Positions 17,514 through 26,152 of a stretch of DNA of 64,000 bases are shown one piece after another. Below the pieces are notes generated by a model. It ran no database searches. It saw only the letters and a program-made list of their open reading frames with translations, and had not been told where the DNA came from. This DNA is from Chelatococcus reniformis (GTDB lineage Bacteria > Pseudomonadota > Alphaproteobacteria > Rhizobiales > Beijerinckiaceae). The stretch lies in NCBI RefSeq assembly GCF_014640075.1, contig NZ_BMGG01000003.1, forward strand, positions 433,036 through 497,035, in the 5' to 3' direction. Both the position numbers and the translations under genes were made by a program. Position 1 is the stretch's first letter. Every line of letters starts with the position of its first letter.

Positions 17514-18620
17514 ATGTCGCACAACACGTTCGGTCATCTCTTCCGCGTTACCACCTTCGGCGAAAGCCACGGCCCGGCCATCGGCTGCGTCGTGGACGGG
17601 TGCCCGCCGCTGATCGCGATCGAGGCCAGCGAGATCCAGCGCGAGCTCGACCGCCGCAAGCCCGGCCAATCCCGGTTCACGACCCAGCGACGCGAGGCGG
17701 ACGAGGTGAGGATCCTGTCCGGCGTCTTCGTCGACGAGGCGAGCGGCCAACAGATCACCACCGGCACGCCGATCGGTCTCCTCATCGAGAACACCGACCA
17801 GCGCTCCAAGGACTACGGCGACATCAAGGACAAGTATCGGCCCGGCCACGCCGACTTCACCTATGACGTCAAATACGGCGTGCGCGACTACCGCGGCGGC
17901 GGCCGCGCCTCGGCCCGCGAGACGGCCATGCGGGTCGCGGCCGGCGCCATCGCCCGCAAGGTGGTGCCGGGCCTTCTGGTGCGCGGCGCCGTTGTGCAGA
18001 TCGGGCCTCATGCGGTCGATCGCGACCGCTGGGACTGGGACGAGGTGGGCCGCAACCCGCTGTTCTGTCCGGATGCGGCCATGGTGCCGATGCTAGAAGA
18101 CTACCTCGATGGCATCCGCAAGGACGGATCGTCCGTGGGCGCCGTGGTCGAGGTGGTGGCCGAGGGCGTGCCCCCCGGTCTCGGCGCGCCGATCTACGGC
18201 AAGCTCGACGCCGATATCGCCGCCGCGCTGATGAGCATCAACGCCGTCAAGGGCGTGGAGATCGGTGATGGCTTCGCCGCCGCAACCCTGCGCGGCGAAG
18301 CCAACGCCGACGAGATCCGCCGCGGCAACGACGGCCAGGCTCTGTTCCTGTCCAACCATGCCGGCGGCATCCTGGGCGGCCTCTCGACCGGCCAGGCGAT
18401 CGTCGCCCGCTTCGCGGTGAAGCCGACGTCGTCGATCCTGACGCCCCGGCTGACGGTCGATCGCCAGGGTCACGAGACCGACATCCTCACCAAGGGCCGC
18501 CACGACCCCTGCGTCGGCCTGCGCGCCGTGCCGGTCGGCGAAGCCATGGTTGCCTGCGTCCTCGCCGACCATTATCTGCGTCATCGCGGCCAGATCGGCG
18601 CCGTCCGCGCCTGGCCCTGA
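17514..18620 (+). CDS. aroC: Chorismate synthase AroC
   Basis: 368-residue enzyme converting 5-enolpyruvylshikimate 3-phosphate to chorismate with reduced FMN, the last common step to aromatic amino acids, folate and ubiquinone precursors. Seen: the N-terminal [20 protein letters not shown] signature, the middle [19 protein letters not shown] signature and the C-terminal [17 protein letters not shown]. Length is normal. ATG 17514 follows AAAGGTTCGTC, a weak Shine-Dalgarno. Located between the LysR gene and ribBA on the same strand. Confidence 0.97.
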   Translation: MSHNTFGHLFRVTTFGESHGPAIGCVVDGCPPLIAIEASEIQRELDRRKPGQSRFTTQRREADEVRILSGVFVDEASGQQITTGTPIGLLIENTDQRSKDYGDIKDKYRPGHADFTYDVKYGVRDYRGGGRASARETAMRVAAGAIARKVVPGLLVRGAVVQIGPHAVDRDRWDWDEVGRNPLFCPDAAMVPMLEDYLDGIRKDGSSVGAVVEVVAEGVPPGLGAPIYGKLDADIAAALMSINAVKGVEIGDGFAAATLRGEANADEIRRGNDGQALFLSNHAGGILGGLSTGQAIVARFAVKPTSSILTPRLTVDRQGHETDILTKGRHDPCVGLRAVPVGEAMVACVLADHYLRHRGQIGAVRAWP

Positions 18621-18703
18621 GGCGCCCACAAGCAGATGCGGTGCAAGGGGACGGGATCCGTCACACCCACAACAGAACCGCGCTCAACGGAATTGGATCA
18701 GCC

Positions 18704-19780
18704 ATGTCCCACTCGGTGACCGAAGCCATCGAAGCCATCGGCCGCGGCGAGATCGTCATCGTCACCGATGACGACGACCGCGAGAACGAAGGCGACCTCG
18801 TCTGCGCTGCCACGCTGTGCACGCAGGAGAAGATGGCCTTCATCATCCGCAACACCTGCGGCATCGTCTGTGCCCCGTTGAGCATGGAAGAGGCGCGGCG
18901 GCTGCGGCTCGATCCCATGGTCGCGGCCAACGACGCGCCCCTCGGCACCGCCTTCACCGTGACCGTCGACGTCAAGCACGGGCTGACCACCGGCATCTCG
19001 GCAGAGCAGCGCGCCTCCACCGTGCGGGCGCTCGCCAACAACAACATGGGCCCGGCGGATTTCGTGCGGCCCGGCCACGTCTTCCCGCTGATCGCCCGCG
19101 ACGGCGGCGTGCTCATGCGCTCCGGCCACACCGAGGCGGCGGTCGACCTCTGCAAGCTCGCCGGCCTGCCGCCGGTGGGCGTGATCTGCGAGCTCGCCAA
19201 CGACGACGGGACCGTCATGAAGGGGCCTCAGATCGAGGCCTTCGCCGAGAAGCACCAGCTCAAGCGCATCTCGGTCGCCGACCTCATTTCCTACCGGCAG
19301 GCACGCGAGAAGCTGGTCGAGCGCGTCAACACCTTCCATGTCGACACCGAATGGGGCGCCATGGTGGGCCACGCCTACATGACATCCTTCGATCCCGTGC
19401 AGCATTTCGCCTTCGTCATGGGCAATATCGGGGACGGCAAGGAGGTGCCCGCGCGCCTGCACCGCGCCCACGTGGTCCCTGACGTCCTCGGCCCCTCGAC
19501 GGTGCACCGCGCCCTGAAGCGCTTCTCCCGCGAAGGGCGCGGCGTGCTCGTCTACTTGCGCGACGGCACCGCGGGCGTGCCGGTCACGATGCAGGACGGG
19601 TCGTCGAACTCCGAGGTGGCGCGCTCCCAGCTGTGGCGCGAGGTGGGCCTCGGCGCCCAGATCCTGCGCGATCTCGGCGTCTCGTCGATCGTTCACCTGT
19701 CGTCGTCGACGCCGCGGGCCTTCGTCGGCCTCGCCGGCTTCGGCATCGAGATCGTGCGCACCGAGCCCCTCGAACCATAG
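18704..19780 (+). CDS. ribB: 3,4-dihydroxy-2-butanone 4-phosphate synthase fused to a degenerate GTP cyclohydrolase II domain
   Basis: 358-residue RibBA-like fusion in riboflavin synthesis. Residues 1-205 are a complete RibB domain (DDDDRENEGDL at 22-32, RSGHTEAAVDLCKLAGL near 140), which converts ribulose 5-phosphate to dihydroxybutanone phosphate plus formate. Residues 210-358 align with GTP cyclohydrolase II but lack the three zinc cysteines of RibA (CX2GX7CXC): the matching segment reads RLHRAHVVPDVLGPSTVHRA, with no Cys. The second half is therefore probably not a cyclohydrolase, as in other alphaproteobacteria that carry a separate RibA. ATG 18704 (MSHSVTEAI) is preferred over an upstream start on family alignment. 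84 bases after aroC, with no FMN riboswitch in the gap. Confidence 0.92.
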   Translation: MSHSVTEAIEAIGRGEIVIVTDDDDRENEGDLVCAATLCTQEKMAFIIRNTCGIVCAPLSMEEARRLRLDPMVAANDAPLGTAFTVTVDVKHGLTTGISAEQRASTVRALANNNMGPADFVRPGHVFPLIARDGGVLMRSGHTEAAVDLCKLAGLPPVGVICELANDDGTVMKGPQIEAFAEKHQLKRISVADLISYRQAREKLVERVNTFHVDTEWGAMVGHAYMTSFDPVQHFAFVMGNIGDGKEVPARLHRAHVVPDVLGPSTVHRALKRFSREGRGVLVYLRDGTAGVPVTMQDGSSNSEVARSQLWREVGLGAQILRDLGVSSIVHLSSSTPRAFVGLAGFGIEIVRTEPLEP

Positions 19781-19956
19781 CAGCAGGGGTTAGCGCACGG
19801 GGTGCGCCGCATCCGGGCCGGGTCCCTGTAACCGATCGGCGCAGATCGGCGAATTGCGTCTGGAGCGCTTCGATGTGCCCCGGGGCCGACCCGGGACGCG
19901 GCGGCGTTCAAGGCGGCCAGGCAGTTGGCCGCGACGCAGACCGATGGGGGTCCGCC

Positions 19957-20469
19957 ATGACCGTGGACGCTTCAAGCTGGCCGCCCGACGCACGGCGCGC
20001 CGCCGCGCTCGGCCGCCTCTTCCGCCGTATCGGCCGCGCGGTCGCGCTCGCTGGCGTCTGCCTGCCGCTCGTCCTCATCGGCATCTCCAAGTTCACGCAA
20101 AGCGAGATCGAGGGCGTTGAGCCGCTGCTGACCGGCACGCCCTGGCTCGCCTGGCTGCCCGCCCTCCTTGGAGCCGCCGGCGCGTCCTACCTGCTCGGCG
20201 TGGTGGAGGTGGCGACGGCGGTGCTGTTCCTCGCCGGACTGCGGTGGCCACTTGCCGGGGTCGCAGCCGGCGCCTTCGGCGCCGCGACCTTCGCCGTGAC
20301 GGTGTCCATTCTGCTGGCGCAGCCGATCTGGGACACCGAGTCGGGCGGCTTTCCGTGGCTCAACTCGCTCGGGCAGTTCATCATCAAGGACGTCGCCCTG
20401 CTCGGCATCTCGCTTGTCGTGCTCGGCGAAGGTTTGCTGCGAACGGGCGCCGAACGGCGAGGCCCATGA
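19957..20469 (+). CDS. DUF417 (YkgB/RclC-like) inner-membrane protein
   Basis: 170-residue membrane protein with about four hydrophobic helices. The family hallmark after helix 1, GISKFTQSEIEGVEPLLTGTPWLAWL, matches the DUF417 signature of YkgB and RclC; E. coli RclC belongs to a reactive-chlorine resistance operon. No rclA/rclB/rclR partner is nearby, so the role is open. ATG 19957 follows GGGGGTCC. It stands alone between ribBA and a convergent MFS gene. The N-terminus is rich in Ala and Arg, as often at such starts. Confidence 0.85.
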   Translation: MTVDASSWPPDARRAAALGRLFRRIGRAVALAGVCLPLVLIGISKFTQSEIEGVEPLLTGTPWLAWLPALLGAAGASYLLGVVEVATAVLFLAGLRWPLAGVAAGAFGAATFAVTVSILLAQPIWDTESGGFPWLNSLGQFIIKDVALLGISLVVLGEGLLRTGAERRGP

Positions 20470-20505
20470 GGACGTCGTGCCCGGCGTGCGAGGCCGCCGA
20501 GGTCA

Positions 20506-20558
20506 TATGCACTTCTCTGCCGTTGGATGGCTTCATCCAATAACAAAGAAACGCTCGA
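20506..20558. repeat. Degenerate or partial palindromic repeat, copy R5
   Basis: Contains TTCTCTGCCGTTGGATGG and CTTCATCCAATAACAAAGAA, the same centre as the second hairpin of copy R6 (there CTCTGCCATTGGATGGCCTC), but the right arm has decayed (TAACAAAGAAACGCTCGA). It lies between the convergent DUF417 and MFS genes. Confidence 0.7.
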
Positions 20559-20568
20559 CCGGTGGCGC

Positions 20569-21765
20569 TCACCTCGGCAGCTGCCACCGCAGGGCCAGAA
20601 CGAGCGGCATGATGGCCATAGCCGTCAACGCCGCGGCAATGATGGCGAACGTCTGGCCCGCATGGTCGGCAATCGCGCCGTAGGCAATCGGCGCCAGCCC
20701 GCCGGCACCGACGCCGCCTGTATAGAACAGAGCGAAGGCGCGGCCGACATCGCCCTTCGGCGCCAGCTCGGGAACGGTCCCGTAGAGCACCGACGAAGTG
20801 CCGTTCAACACGATGCCGAGAATCGGCAGGGCGATGAGCATCCCTGTCAGGGGCAGCACGATTGTCGTGGCGATCAGCAAGGCGGTAGCCGCCTCCGTGA
20901 CGATGACACTCCACGCGACGCCGAGGCGCTGCCCGAGCCAGCCGCAGGCCGCCTTGCCAAGCGCCCCACCGATGAAAAGCAGGGCCAGGCCGAGCCCGAT
21001 GCTTGCCGCCCCACCACCCCGCGCCTGGAGCATGAACGGGAGAAACAGCAGGTAGCCCGTGCGGACCGCCGTATCGAGCGCGCCGATGGCCAGGAGCAGG
21101 CCGAAGCCCACGGGGCTGCCCTCGCTGACGTCGGCGCGCGCGGGGCCCGCTGCCGGCTGGCCAAGCTGCCGCGGGATGAGCGCCAGCAGAGCGACGGCGA
21201 CGGCAAGCCCGACCCCGGCCATGAGGCCGACGACCGGCCGCCATGGCAGCAGCGTCAGCAGCAGAGCCACCGCGGCCGGAAAGGCCGCCTTGCCGAGATC
21301 GCCGGCGAAATTATAGACGCCGAGTGGCCCGCGCGCGGCCGACCCGTAGGCCTGTGTCACCAGGAGCGATGCACGAGGGTGCTGCACGCTGGAGCCGATA
21401 CCGGCGAGCACGAGGCCGACACAAAGTGTGGCGAAGCCGGCCGGCAGAGCCATCAGCAGATAGCCGCCAGCGGCGACGCATGTGGCGAGCGCGAGGGCGG
21501 TGCGCGGATCCAGCCAGCGGGTCGCCCGGTCGGCCGGCACCTGCAGCCCACCCATGGGGCCAAAGTACAACGCGCGGACCACGGCGAGGCCGGTGTAGGA
21601 GAGTCCGAACTCCGCCTGCCAGATCGGCAGCAGCACATAGAGCTGATCGGTGTAGCCGTCGTGGACGGCATGAGCCACACAGGCGCCCGCGAGTCCCCGC
21701 CGCTGAACCGGCGTTTGCTGCGTGCTCTCGGGCCGCGACGAAACGGCCGTGTCCGTGCCGTCCAT
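20569..21765 (-). CDS. Major facilitator superfamily transporter (fosmidomycin-resistance-like)
   Basis: 398-residue inner-membrane MFS protein with about twelve hydrophobic segments. The first helix region contains AHAVHDGYTDQLYVLLPIWQ, a pattern seen in the Fsr/FsmR group of drug exporters, and the loop with GSSVQHPRASLLVTQAYG follows. Direction and substrate are inferred: likely efflux of a small toxic compound. Start ATG 21765 has a G-rich ribosome-binding site; an ATG 27 bases upstream is an alternative. It is divergent from a LysR gene 101 bases away, the usual layout for a regulator and its target exporter. Confidence 0.9.
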   Translation of the reverse strand: MDGTDTAVSSRPESTQQTPVQRRGLAGACVAHAVHDGYTDQLYVLLPIWQAEFGLSYTGLAVVRALYFGPMGGLQVPADRATRWLDPRTALALATCVAAGGYLLMALPAGFATLCVGLVLAGIGSSVQHPRASLLVTQAYGSAARGPLGVYNFAGDLGKAAFPAAVALLLTLLPWRPVVGLMAGVGLAVAVALLALIPRQLGQPAAGPARADVSEGSPVGFGLLLAIGALDTAVRTGYLLFLPFMLQARGGGAASIGLGLALLFIGGALGKAACGWLGQRLGVAWSVIVTEAATALLIATTIVLPLTGMLIALPILGIVLNGTSSVLYGTVPELAPKGDVGRAFALFYTGGVGAGGLAPIAYGAIADHAGQTFAIIAAALTAMAIMPLVLALRWQLPR

Positions 21766-21824
21766 GCGATGGCCCCCGTCCCCAGTCGGCACACTCTACG
21801 AACGGGAGTTTTTCTCGAATAGAA

Positions 21825-21838
21825 CGTGATATCTCACG
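21825..21838. promoter_or_regulatory. Possible LysR operator in the MFS/LysR divergent promoter
   Basis: CGTGA-N4-TCACG inverted repeat in the 101-base gap between the divergent MFS and LysR genes, 29 bases before the LysR ATG. The place fits an autoregulatory site; the arms are short, so the call is tentative. Confidence 0.35.
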
Positions 21839-21866
21839 CTATCTGTTTGGTTTCCTCACGGATTGC

Positions 21867-22754
21867 ATGCGCCGCCTTCCCCCGCTCAACGCCCTTCGCA
21901 TCTTCGAGGTCGCGGCCCGCACCGGCAGCTACGCGGCGGCGGGCGCCGAGCTCGGCCTCACCCACGGAGCCGTCAGTCGCCAGATCGCTGCCCTGGAGAG
22001 CTGGCTCGGCCAGCGCCTGTTCGTGCGGTCGGGTCGGCGCATGGTGGCGACGCCGGCGGCGCGCGCCTTCGCCGGCGAGGTCAGCCTGTCGTTTGACCGG
22101 GTGACGGCCGCGGCGGACGCCTACGGACGCCGGGGCGCCCGCCGCATCCTGCGCGTCAGCGCCCCGACGACGTTCGCCATCCGCTGGCTCATTCCCCGCC
22201 TGGAGCGCTTTCATCTGGAGAGGCCCGAGGTCGAGGTCGCGGTCACCACCACGACGACGCTGCATGACGAATTGCGCGGCGGCTTCGACGTCGCCATCCG
22301 CCAGGGATCGGCGGAACGGGAGGCCTGGCCGCAGCACCGCGCCGTCCGCTTCCTGGGCGAGGCCGACACGCTGATCGCGAGCCCAGCCCTATTTGCGCGA
22401 TCTCCGATCCGAATGGCGAGCGACATCGCAGAGCACATCCTGCTTGCCACCGAGACGCGACCTGGCGATTGGGACGACTGGCTTGGCCGCGCCGGCCTGT
22501 CCCCCACCACCGGCCGGCGCCGTCGCATGTTCGATCACTTCTTCGTCACGTTGCAGGCGGCGAAGGACGGCCTCGGGCTCGCCATCGGCCCGATGCCGGT
22601 GCTCTGCGACGACGTTGCGAACGGACACCTGGTAGCGCCCCTTCCCGATATCCGCGTGCCGCGGGCGGGCTACGTCGCGCTGGTCCCGTTCGACGCCGAC
22701 AAGACATCGTCGCTCGCCGCCTTCATCGACTGGCTGGTCGCGGAGGGCGCCTGA
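21867..22754 (+). CDS. LysR-family transcriptional regulator (GcvA-like)
   Basis: 295-residue LTTR. The start MRRLPPLNALRIFEVAARTG followed by LTHGAVSRQIAALESWLGQ is typical of the GcvA/AmpR-like branch, with the winged helix at residues 5-65 and an inducer domain from about 90 (LRVSAPTTFAIRWLIPRLER). The long open frame upstream of 21867 is not family-like, so this ATG is chosen. It is divergent from the MFS exporter and probably controls it (inference from position). Confidence 0.93.
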   Translation: MRRLPPLNALRIFEVAARTGSYAAAGAELGLTHGAVSRQIAALESWLGQRLFVRSGRRMVATPAARAFAGEVSLSFDRVTAAADAYGRRGARRILRVSAPTTFAIRWLIPRLERFHLERPEVEVAVTTTTTLHDELRGGFDVAIRQGSAEREAWPQHRAVRFLGEADTLIASPALFARSPIRMASDIAEHILLATETRPGDWDDWLGRAGLSPTTGRRRRMFDHFFVTLQAAKDGLGLAIGPMPVLCDDVANGHLVAPLPDIRVPRAGYVALVPFDADKTSSLAAFIDWLVAEGA

Positions 22755-22855
22755 CGGCCTCCGATGGCCCAGCGATCCCGGGCCAGGTGGGTCCGCCATG
22801 GCGGTCGGGTTCGCAGGGTCCCGCATGCGCGCCGGCTGCCGGAGCGCTCGCCCCG

Positions 22856-23785
22856 CTACATGCCCATCAACGCCTCGACGTGGCCGGCGGTCGACTTGGC
22901 GAGTGCATCGAGGTCGTAGCCTCCCTCGAGCATCGAGACGATGCGGCCCTTGCACTGGCTGTCGGCGATCGCCATCAGCCGCAGGGTGGCCCAGGCGAAA
23001 TCGGCTTCGGTGAGGTTGAGGTTGGCCAGCGGATCACGCCAGTGGGCGTCGAAGCCGGCCGAAATGATGATCAGATCCGCCTTGAACGCCTCGAGGCGCG
23101 GCAGGATGGCGAAGTCGAACGCCTCGCGGAAGCTGCGGCTGTTGGTGCCCGCCGGCAACGGCACGTTGACTATGGTGTCGTGCTCGCCCTGCTCCGACAT
23201 GGCGCCCGTGCCGGGGTAGAGCGGCATCTCGTGGGTCGAGCAGTACAGCACGTCCGGATCGGACCAGAAGATGTCCTGCGTGCCGTTGCCATGGTGCACG
23301 TCCCAATCGACGATGGCGACGCGGCCGGCGCCGTGCGCGGTGCGGGCGTGACGGGCGGCGATGGCCACGTTGTTGAAGAGGCAGAAACCCATGGCCTGTG
23401 CGCGCTCGGCGTGGTGTCCCGGTGGCCGCGTGGCACAGAAGGCGTTGCCGACCCGCCCCGCCATGACCTCGTCGGTCGCCCGCACCGCGGCGCCGACGCC
23501 CCGCAGCGCCGCCTCGAAGCTGCCCCGTGACAACGCCGTGTCGCCGTCGATGTGGACGATGCCGGAGCGTGGCGTCGCCTGCTCGATAGCCTCCACGTAG
23601 CGCTCGGGATGAACCCGGTGGATCGCTTCGCGGCTGCCGAGCGGCGCCTGCTCGCGCAGCAGCAGCGCGAACTTCTCCTGCTCCAGGGCGCGCTCGACCG
23701 CGCGCAGCCGCTCGGCGCACTCCGGATGGCCGAGCGGCGTTTCGTGGTCCAGGCAGGCGGGATGCGTCAGATAAAGCGTGCTCAC
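22856..23785 (-). CDS. Histone deacetylase family protein (zinc amidohydrolase, acetylpolyamine/HDAH type)
   Basis: 309-residue arginase/deacetylase-fold hydrolase. Seen: RPPGHHAERAQAMGFCLFNN with the catalytic His pair, the zinc motif DWDVHHGNGTQDIFW and SAGFDAHWRDPLANL with the second zinc Asp. Bacterial members remove acetyl groups from polyamines or other small amides (acetylpolyamine amidohydrolase, HDAH); histones are not the substrate. GTG at 23785 gives the conserved start STLYLTHPACLDHETPLGHP with GAGG upstream; the frame extends 28 codons further without family similarity. In other Rhizobiales this gene is, from memory, often next to xseB; here it is 14 kb away. Confidence 0.93.
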   Translation of the reverse strand: MSTLYLTHPACLDHETPLGHPECAERLRAVERALEQEKFALLLREQAPLGSREAIHRVHPERYVEAIEQATPRSGIVHIDGDTALSRGSFEAALRGVGAAVRATDEVMAGRVGNAFCATRPPGHHAERAQAMGFCLFNNVAIAARHARTAHGAGRVAIVDWDVHHGNGTQDIFWSDPDVLYCSTHEMPLYPGTGAMSEQGEHDTIVNVPLPAGTNSRSFREAFDFAILPRLEAFKADLIIISAGFDAHWRDPLANLNLTEADFAWATLRLMAIADSQCKGRIVSMLEGGYDLDALAKSTAGHVEALMGM

Positions 23786-23878
23786 AGCGGCCTCGGCGTG
23801 GCGGTCGGCCCGCGGCAATGCCCCGCGCCGAAAGCCGGAACTGTTACAATGGCGCACGCCGATGTCCATGCGCGGCAG

Positions 23879-23905
23879 CGCCGCCCCGTCCTGGACGGGG
23901 CGGCG
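23879..23905 (-). terminator. Perfect 12-bp-stem hairpin downstream of the binding-protein gene
   Basis: CGCCGCCCCGTC (23879-23890) and GACGGGGCGGCG (23894-23905) form a 12-bp GC-only stem with a 3-base loop, starting 8 bases beyond the stop of the - strand gene ending at 23913. There is no following T-tract, so it may stall polymerase or protect the 3' end rather than act as a classic terminator. Confidence 0.6.
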
Positions 23906-23912
23906 GATCAGC

Positions 23913-25118
23913 CTATTCGACCGTGATGGGGTCGCCGAAGACCACCCAGCGCTCGCCGTCGAACCGCTGCAAGCGGAAGGTATCGTACGTGGCGTAATTG
24001 GTGGGCGAGACGTTCAGCGTCACGCCGGGCAGCAGCAGCGGCACCGACAGGCGCTGGATGTTGGTCGCCTGCTTCAGCACGTTCTCGCGTGTCAGATCGT
24101 CGCCGGCGCTCTTCAGGATGTGCGCGGTGATCTGCGCGATCGTGTAGCCGAACACGTTGCCGCTGTTCAACGGATCGCCGTCCTTGTACCACTCCTGCAT
24201 GAACTTCTTGTAAGCCAGCATGCCCGGGTCGTTGTCCCAGTTCGGATCGCTCGCCTCCTTGAGCACCGTCGCGGTGATGAGCCCCTTGGCATTGTCCAGC
24301 CCCGCCGGCGCCAGGGTCTGCGCGCGCGATGCCGCAACCGATGAGATGTAGAACGCCGGCTTCCAGCCGAGCTCGGCGACCTTGCGGATCGCCTGGGCAC
24401 CGAATTTCGGCGTCGCCATCACGAACAGCGTGTCGGCCCCGGAGCTCTTCAGCTGCAGGATCTGCGAATCGATCGTCGGATCGGTGACCTCGTAGGTCGC
24501 CTCCTTCACGACGTCCTTGACGGCGTCGCCCAATCCTTCCTTGAAGCCGCGCACGTAGTCGCGGCCCGCATCGTCGTTCTGCGACAGGATCGCGATCTTG
24601 GCGTTCGGGTTCGTCTTGACGACCTGCCTGCCGTAGACCCTGCCTTCGTAGGGATAGGACCAGACGCCGGGCGTGGTCCAGGGAAAGGCCTTGGGATCGT
24701 TCCACCTGGCAGCACCGGAGGAGACCAGCAACTGCGGCACCTTCTTGGTGTTCAGGTATTTCTGTACCGCAGCGTTGGTCGCCGTGCCGATCGTATTGAC
24801 CAGCGCCAGAACGTCGTCGGACTCGACCAGCTTGCGGGTCTGCTCGACGGTCTTGGGCGGGCTGTAGGCATCATCCAGCGAGATGAGATTCACCTTGCGT
24901 CCGTTGATGCCACCCTGGGCGTTGAGCATGGCGAAGTAAGCGACCTCCGCCCGGCCCTGCGTCCCGTAGGCGGAGGCGGGGCCGCTGTACGGCATCGTCT
25001 GGCCGATCTTGATCTCGGTGTCGCTCGCCCCGGGACCGTAGCTCTTCTGGGCCTGCGCCGCCTGCGCCGACAGCAGCGCGACGGCAACGCCGGCCGCGAG
25101 TCTCCCAACCATGCTCAT
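23913..25118 (-). CDS. ABC transporter substrate-binding protein, branched-chain amino acid type (second paralogue)
   Basis: 401-residue periplasmic type I binding protein with a Sec signal (hydrophobic 6-20, AQAAQAQ-KS cleavage). It shares long near-identical blocks with the protein at 15198-16406: GQTMPYSGPASAYGT, then SLDDAYSPPKT and the C-terminal R-FDGER-V-FG end, so the two are recent or strongly conserved paralogues. No permease or ATPase gene adjoins either. ATG 25118 has a strong GGGAGGGACG ribosome-binding site, whereas the frame further upstream does not look coding. Ligand unknown. Followed by a stable hairpin. Confidence 0.93.
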   Translation of the reverse strand: MSMVGRLAAGVAVALLSAQAAQAQKSYGPGASDTEIKIGQTMPYSGPASAYGTQGRAEVAYFAMLNAQGGINGRKVNLISLDDAYSPPKTVEQTRKLVESDDVLALVNTIGTATNAAVQKYLNTKKVPQLLVSSGAARWNDPKAFPWTTPGVWSYPYEGRVYGRQVVKTNPNAKIAILSQNDDAGRDYVRGFKEGLGDAVKDVVKEATYEVTDPTIDSQILQLKSSGADTLFVMATPKFGAQAIRKVAELGWKPAFYISSVAASRAQTLAPAGLDNAKGLITATVLKEASDPNWDNDPGMLAYKKFMQEWYKDGDPLNSGNVFGYTIAQITAHILKSAGDDLTRENVLKQATNIQRLSVPLLLPGVTLNVSPTNYATYDTFRLQRFDGERWVVFGDPITVE

Positions 25119-25430
25119 GAAAACACGTCCCTCCCTTCCCATCGCGTCGGCCCGCCCATCTGCGACGGTGACGCTCTTCTTACGGTTGCACAGCCTAGCG
25201 TCGCGGTGCCGCGCCGCAAGTATCAAACAAGCGATTGGCAGGTATCCAGCACGGGCGGAGTGCCTCCGTCTGGCGGGCGACAGGCCTCGTGCGCCGTAAA
25301 AAGTGTGGTGACACCGCATCACGTGCGCGCCGAGTGCACCGGCTCATGCGGCCCGTGTTGTCCCCCCCGCCATCGCGCGCTATGCCCATAAGGATTCCGC
25401 GGCTCAAAGCGGGCGGGGGCAAGAGATTCC
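25119..25430. other. Divergent intergenic region
   Basis: 312 bases between the binding-protein gene and the L,D-transpeptidase gene, both reading outward, so it must hold two promoters. No clear consensus boxes or palindrome were found. Confidence 0.4.
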
Positions 25431-26018
25431 GTGATATACACAGCTCGACAGCTGGCCGTTCTTGCCATGGCGTTGGCCTTGGGCGGCTGTTTCGCCTCGG
25501 TCCCAGACCCGCAGGTCGGCACGCGCGACCAGCAGTGGATGTCGATGGTCCCCAAGGCGGAGTTCGATCCCCAGTACGCCCGCTACCTGACCGATGACGA
25601 GACCGGCGAGGCTCCGGGCACCATCGTGGTCGACACCAAGCGGCGCTTGCTCTTTTACGTGCTGCCCAACCGGAAGATGATCCGCTATGGCGTGGCCGTC
25701 GGCGACGAAGCTTACGGCTGGAGCGGCGCGGCGACGGTGCAGCGCAAGGCCGAATGGCCCGACTGGAACCCCCCGGCCGAGATGACCGCGCGCTGGCCCC
25801 ACGTGCGGAAGACGGCCGGCGGCCCCGGCAATCCGCTCGGCGCCCGTGCGCTCTACCTGTTCCAGGGCAACAAGGACACGCTCTACCGCATCCACGGCAC
25901 CAACGAGCCGGAGAAGATCGGGCGCGCCGTCTCGTCCGGCTGTATCCGCATGAGCAACATCGACGTCATCGACCTCTACAATCGCGTATCGGTGGGCGCC
26001 AAGGTCATCGTCAAGTAG
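25431..26018 (+). CDS. L,D-transpeptidase (YkuD domain) lipoprotein
   Basis: 195-residue cell-wall enzyme. Residues 8-20 form a lipoprotein signal with lipobox LGGC (Cys20). The YkuD catalytic domain runs from about 60 to 195 and holds the His/Cys motif HGTNEPEKIG...SSGCIRM, with Cys as nucleophile. Such enzymes make 3-3 peptidoglycan cross-links or attach proteins to meso-diaminopimelate. GTG start at 25431 is preceded by an A/G-rich stretch. A paralogue with the same core (RKAEWP, LGARALYL, SSGCIR) lies at 33659-34462. Confidence 0.93.
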   Translation: MIYTARQLAVLAMALALGGCFASVPDPQVGTRDQQWMSMVPKAEFDPQYARYLTDDETGEAPGTIVVDTKRRLLFYVLPNRKMIRYGVAVGDEAYGWSGAATVQRKAEWPDWNPPAEMTARWPHVRKTAGGPGNPLGARALYLFQGNKDTLYRIHGTNEPEKIGRAVSSGCIRMSNIDVIDLYNRVSVGAKVIVK

Positions 26019-26152
26019 CCGGCGGATCCACCGCCGCGGCGCTGCGGGCGCCCGGGGTCGAGCCAATGCCGCCCGAAGCGACCATCAGCCGTCAGGCGAA
26101 GTTCGACGGCCGGGCCGCAGCCCGCTTGGCAGATGGCGTCCGCACGGAGGAT

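Noticed and set aside
18621-18703. FMN riboswitch upstream of ribBA
   Set aside because: The 83-base gap after aroC is too short and lacks the conserved RFN helices.
21453-22754. LysR gene starting far upstream (21243)
   Set aside because: Upstream part lies over the divergent MFS gene and has no LTTR features; ATG 21867 fits the family N-terminus.
26020-26036. 6-bp-stem hairpin after the first L,D-transpeptidase gene as terminator
   Set aside because: Stem too short and no T-tract; such pairs are frequent by chance at this GC content.
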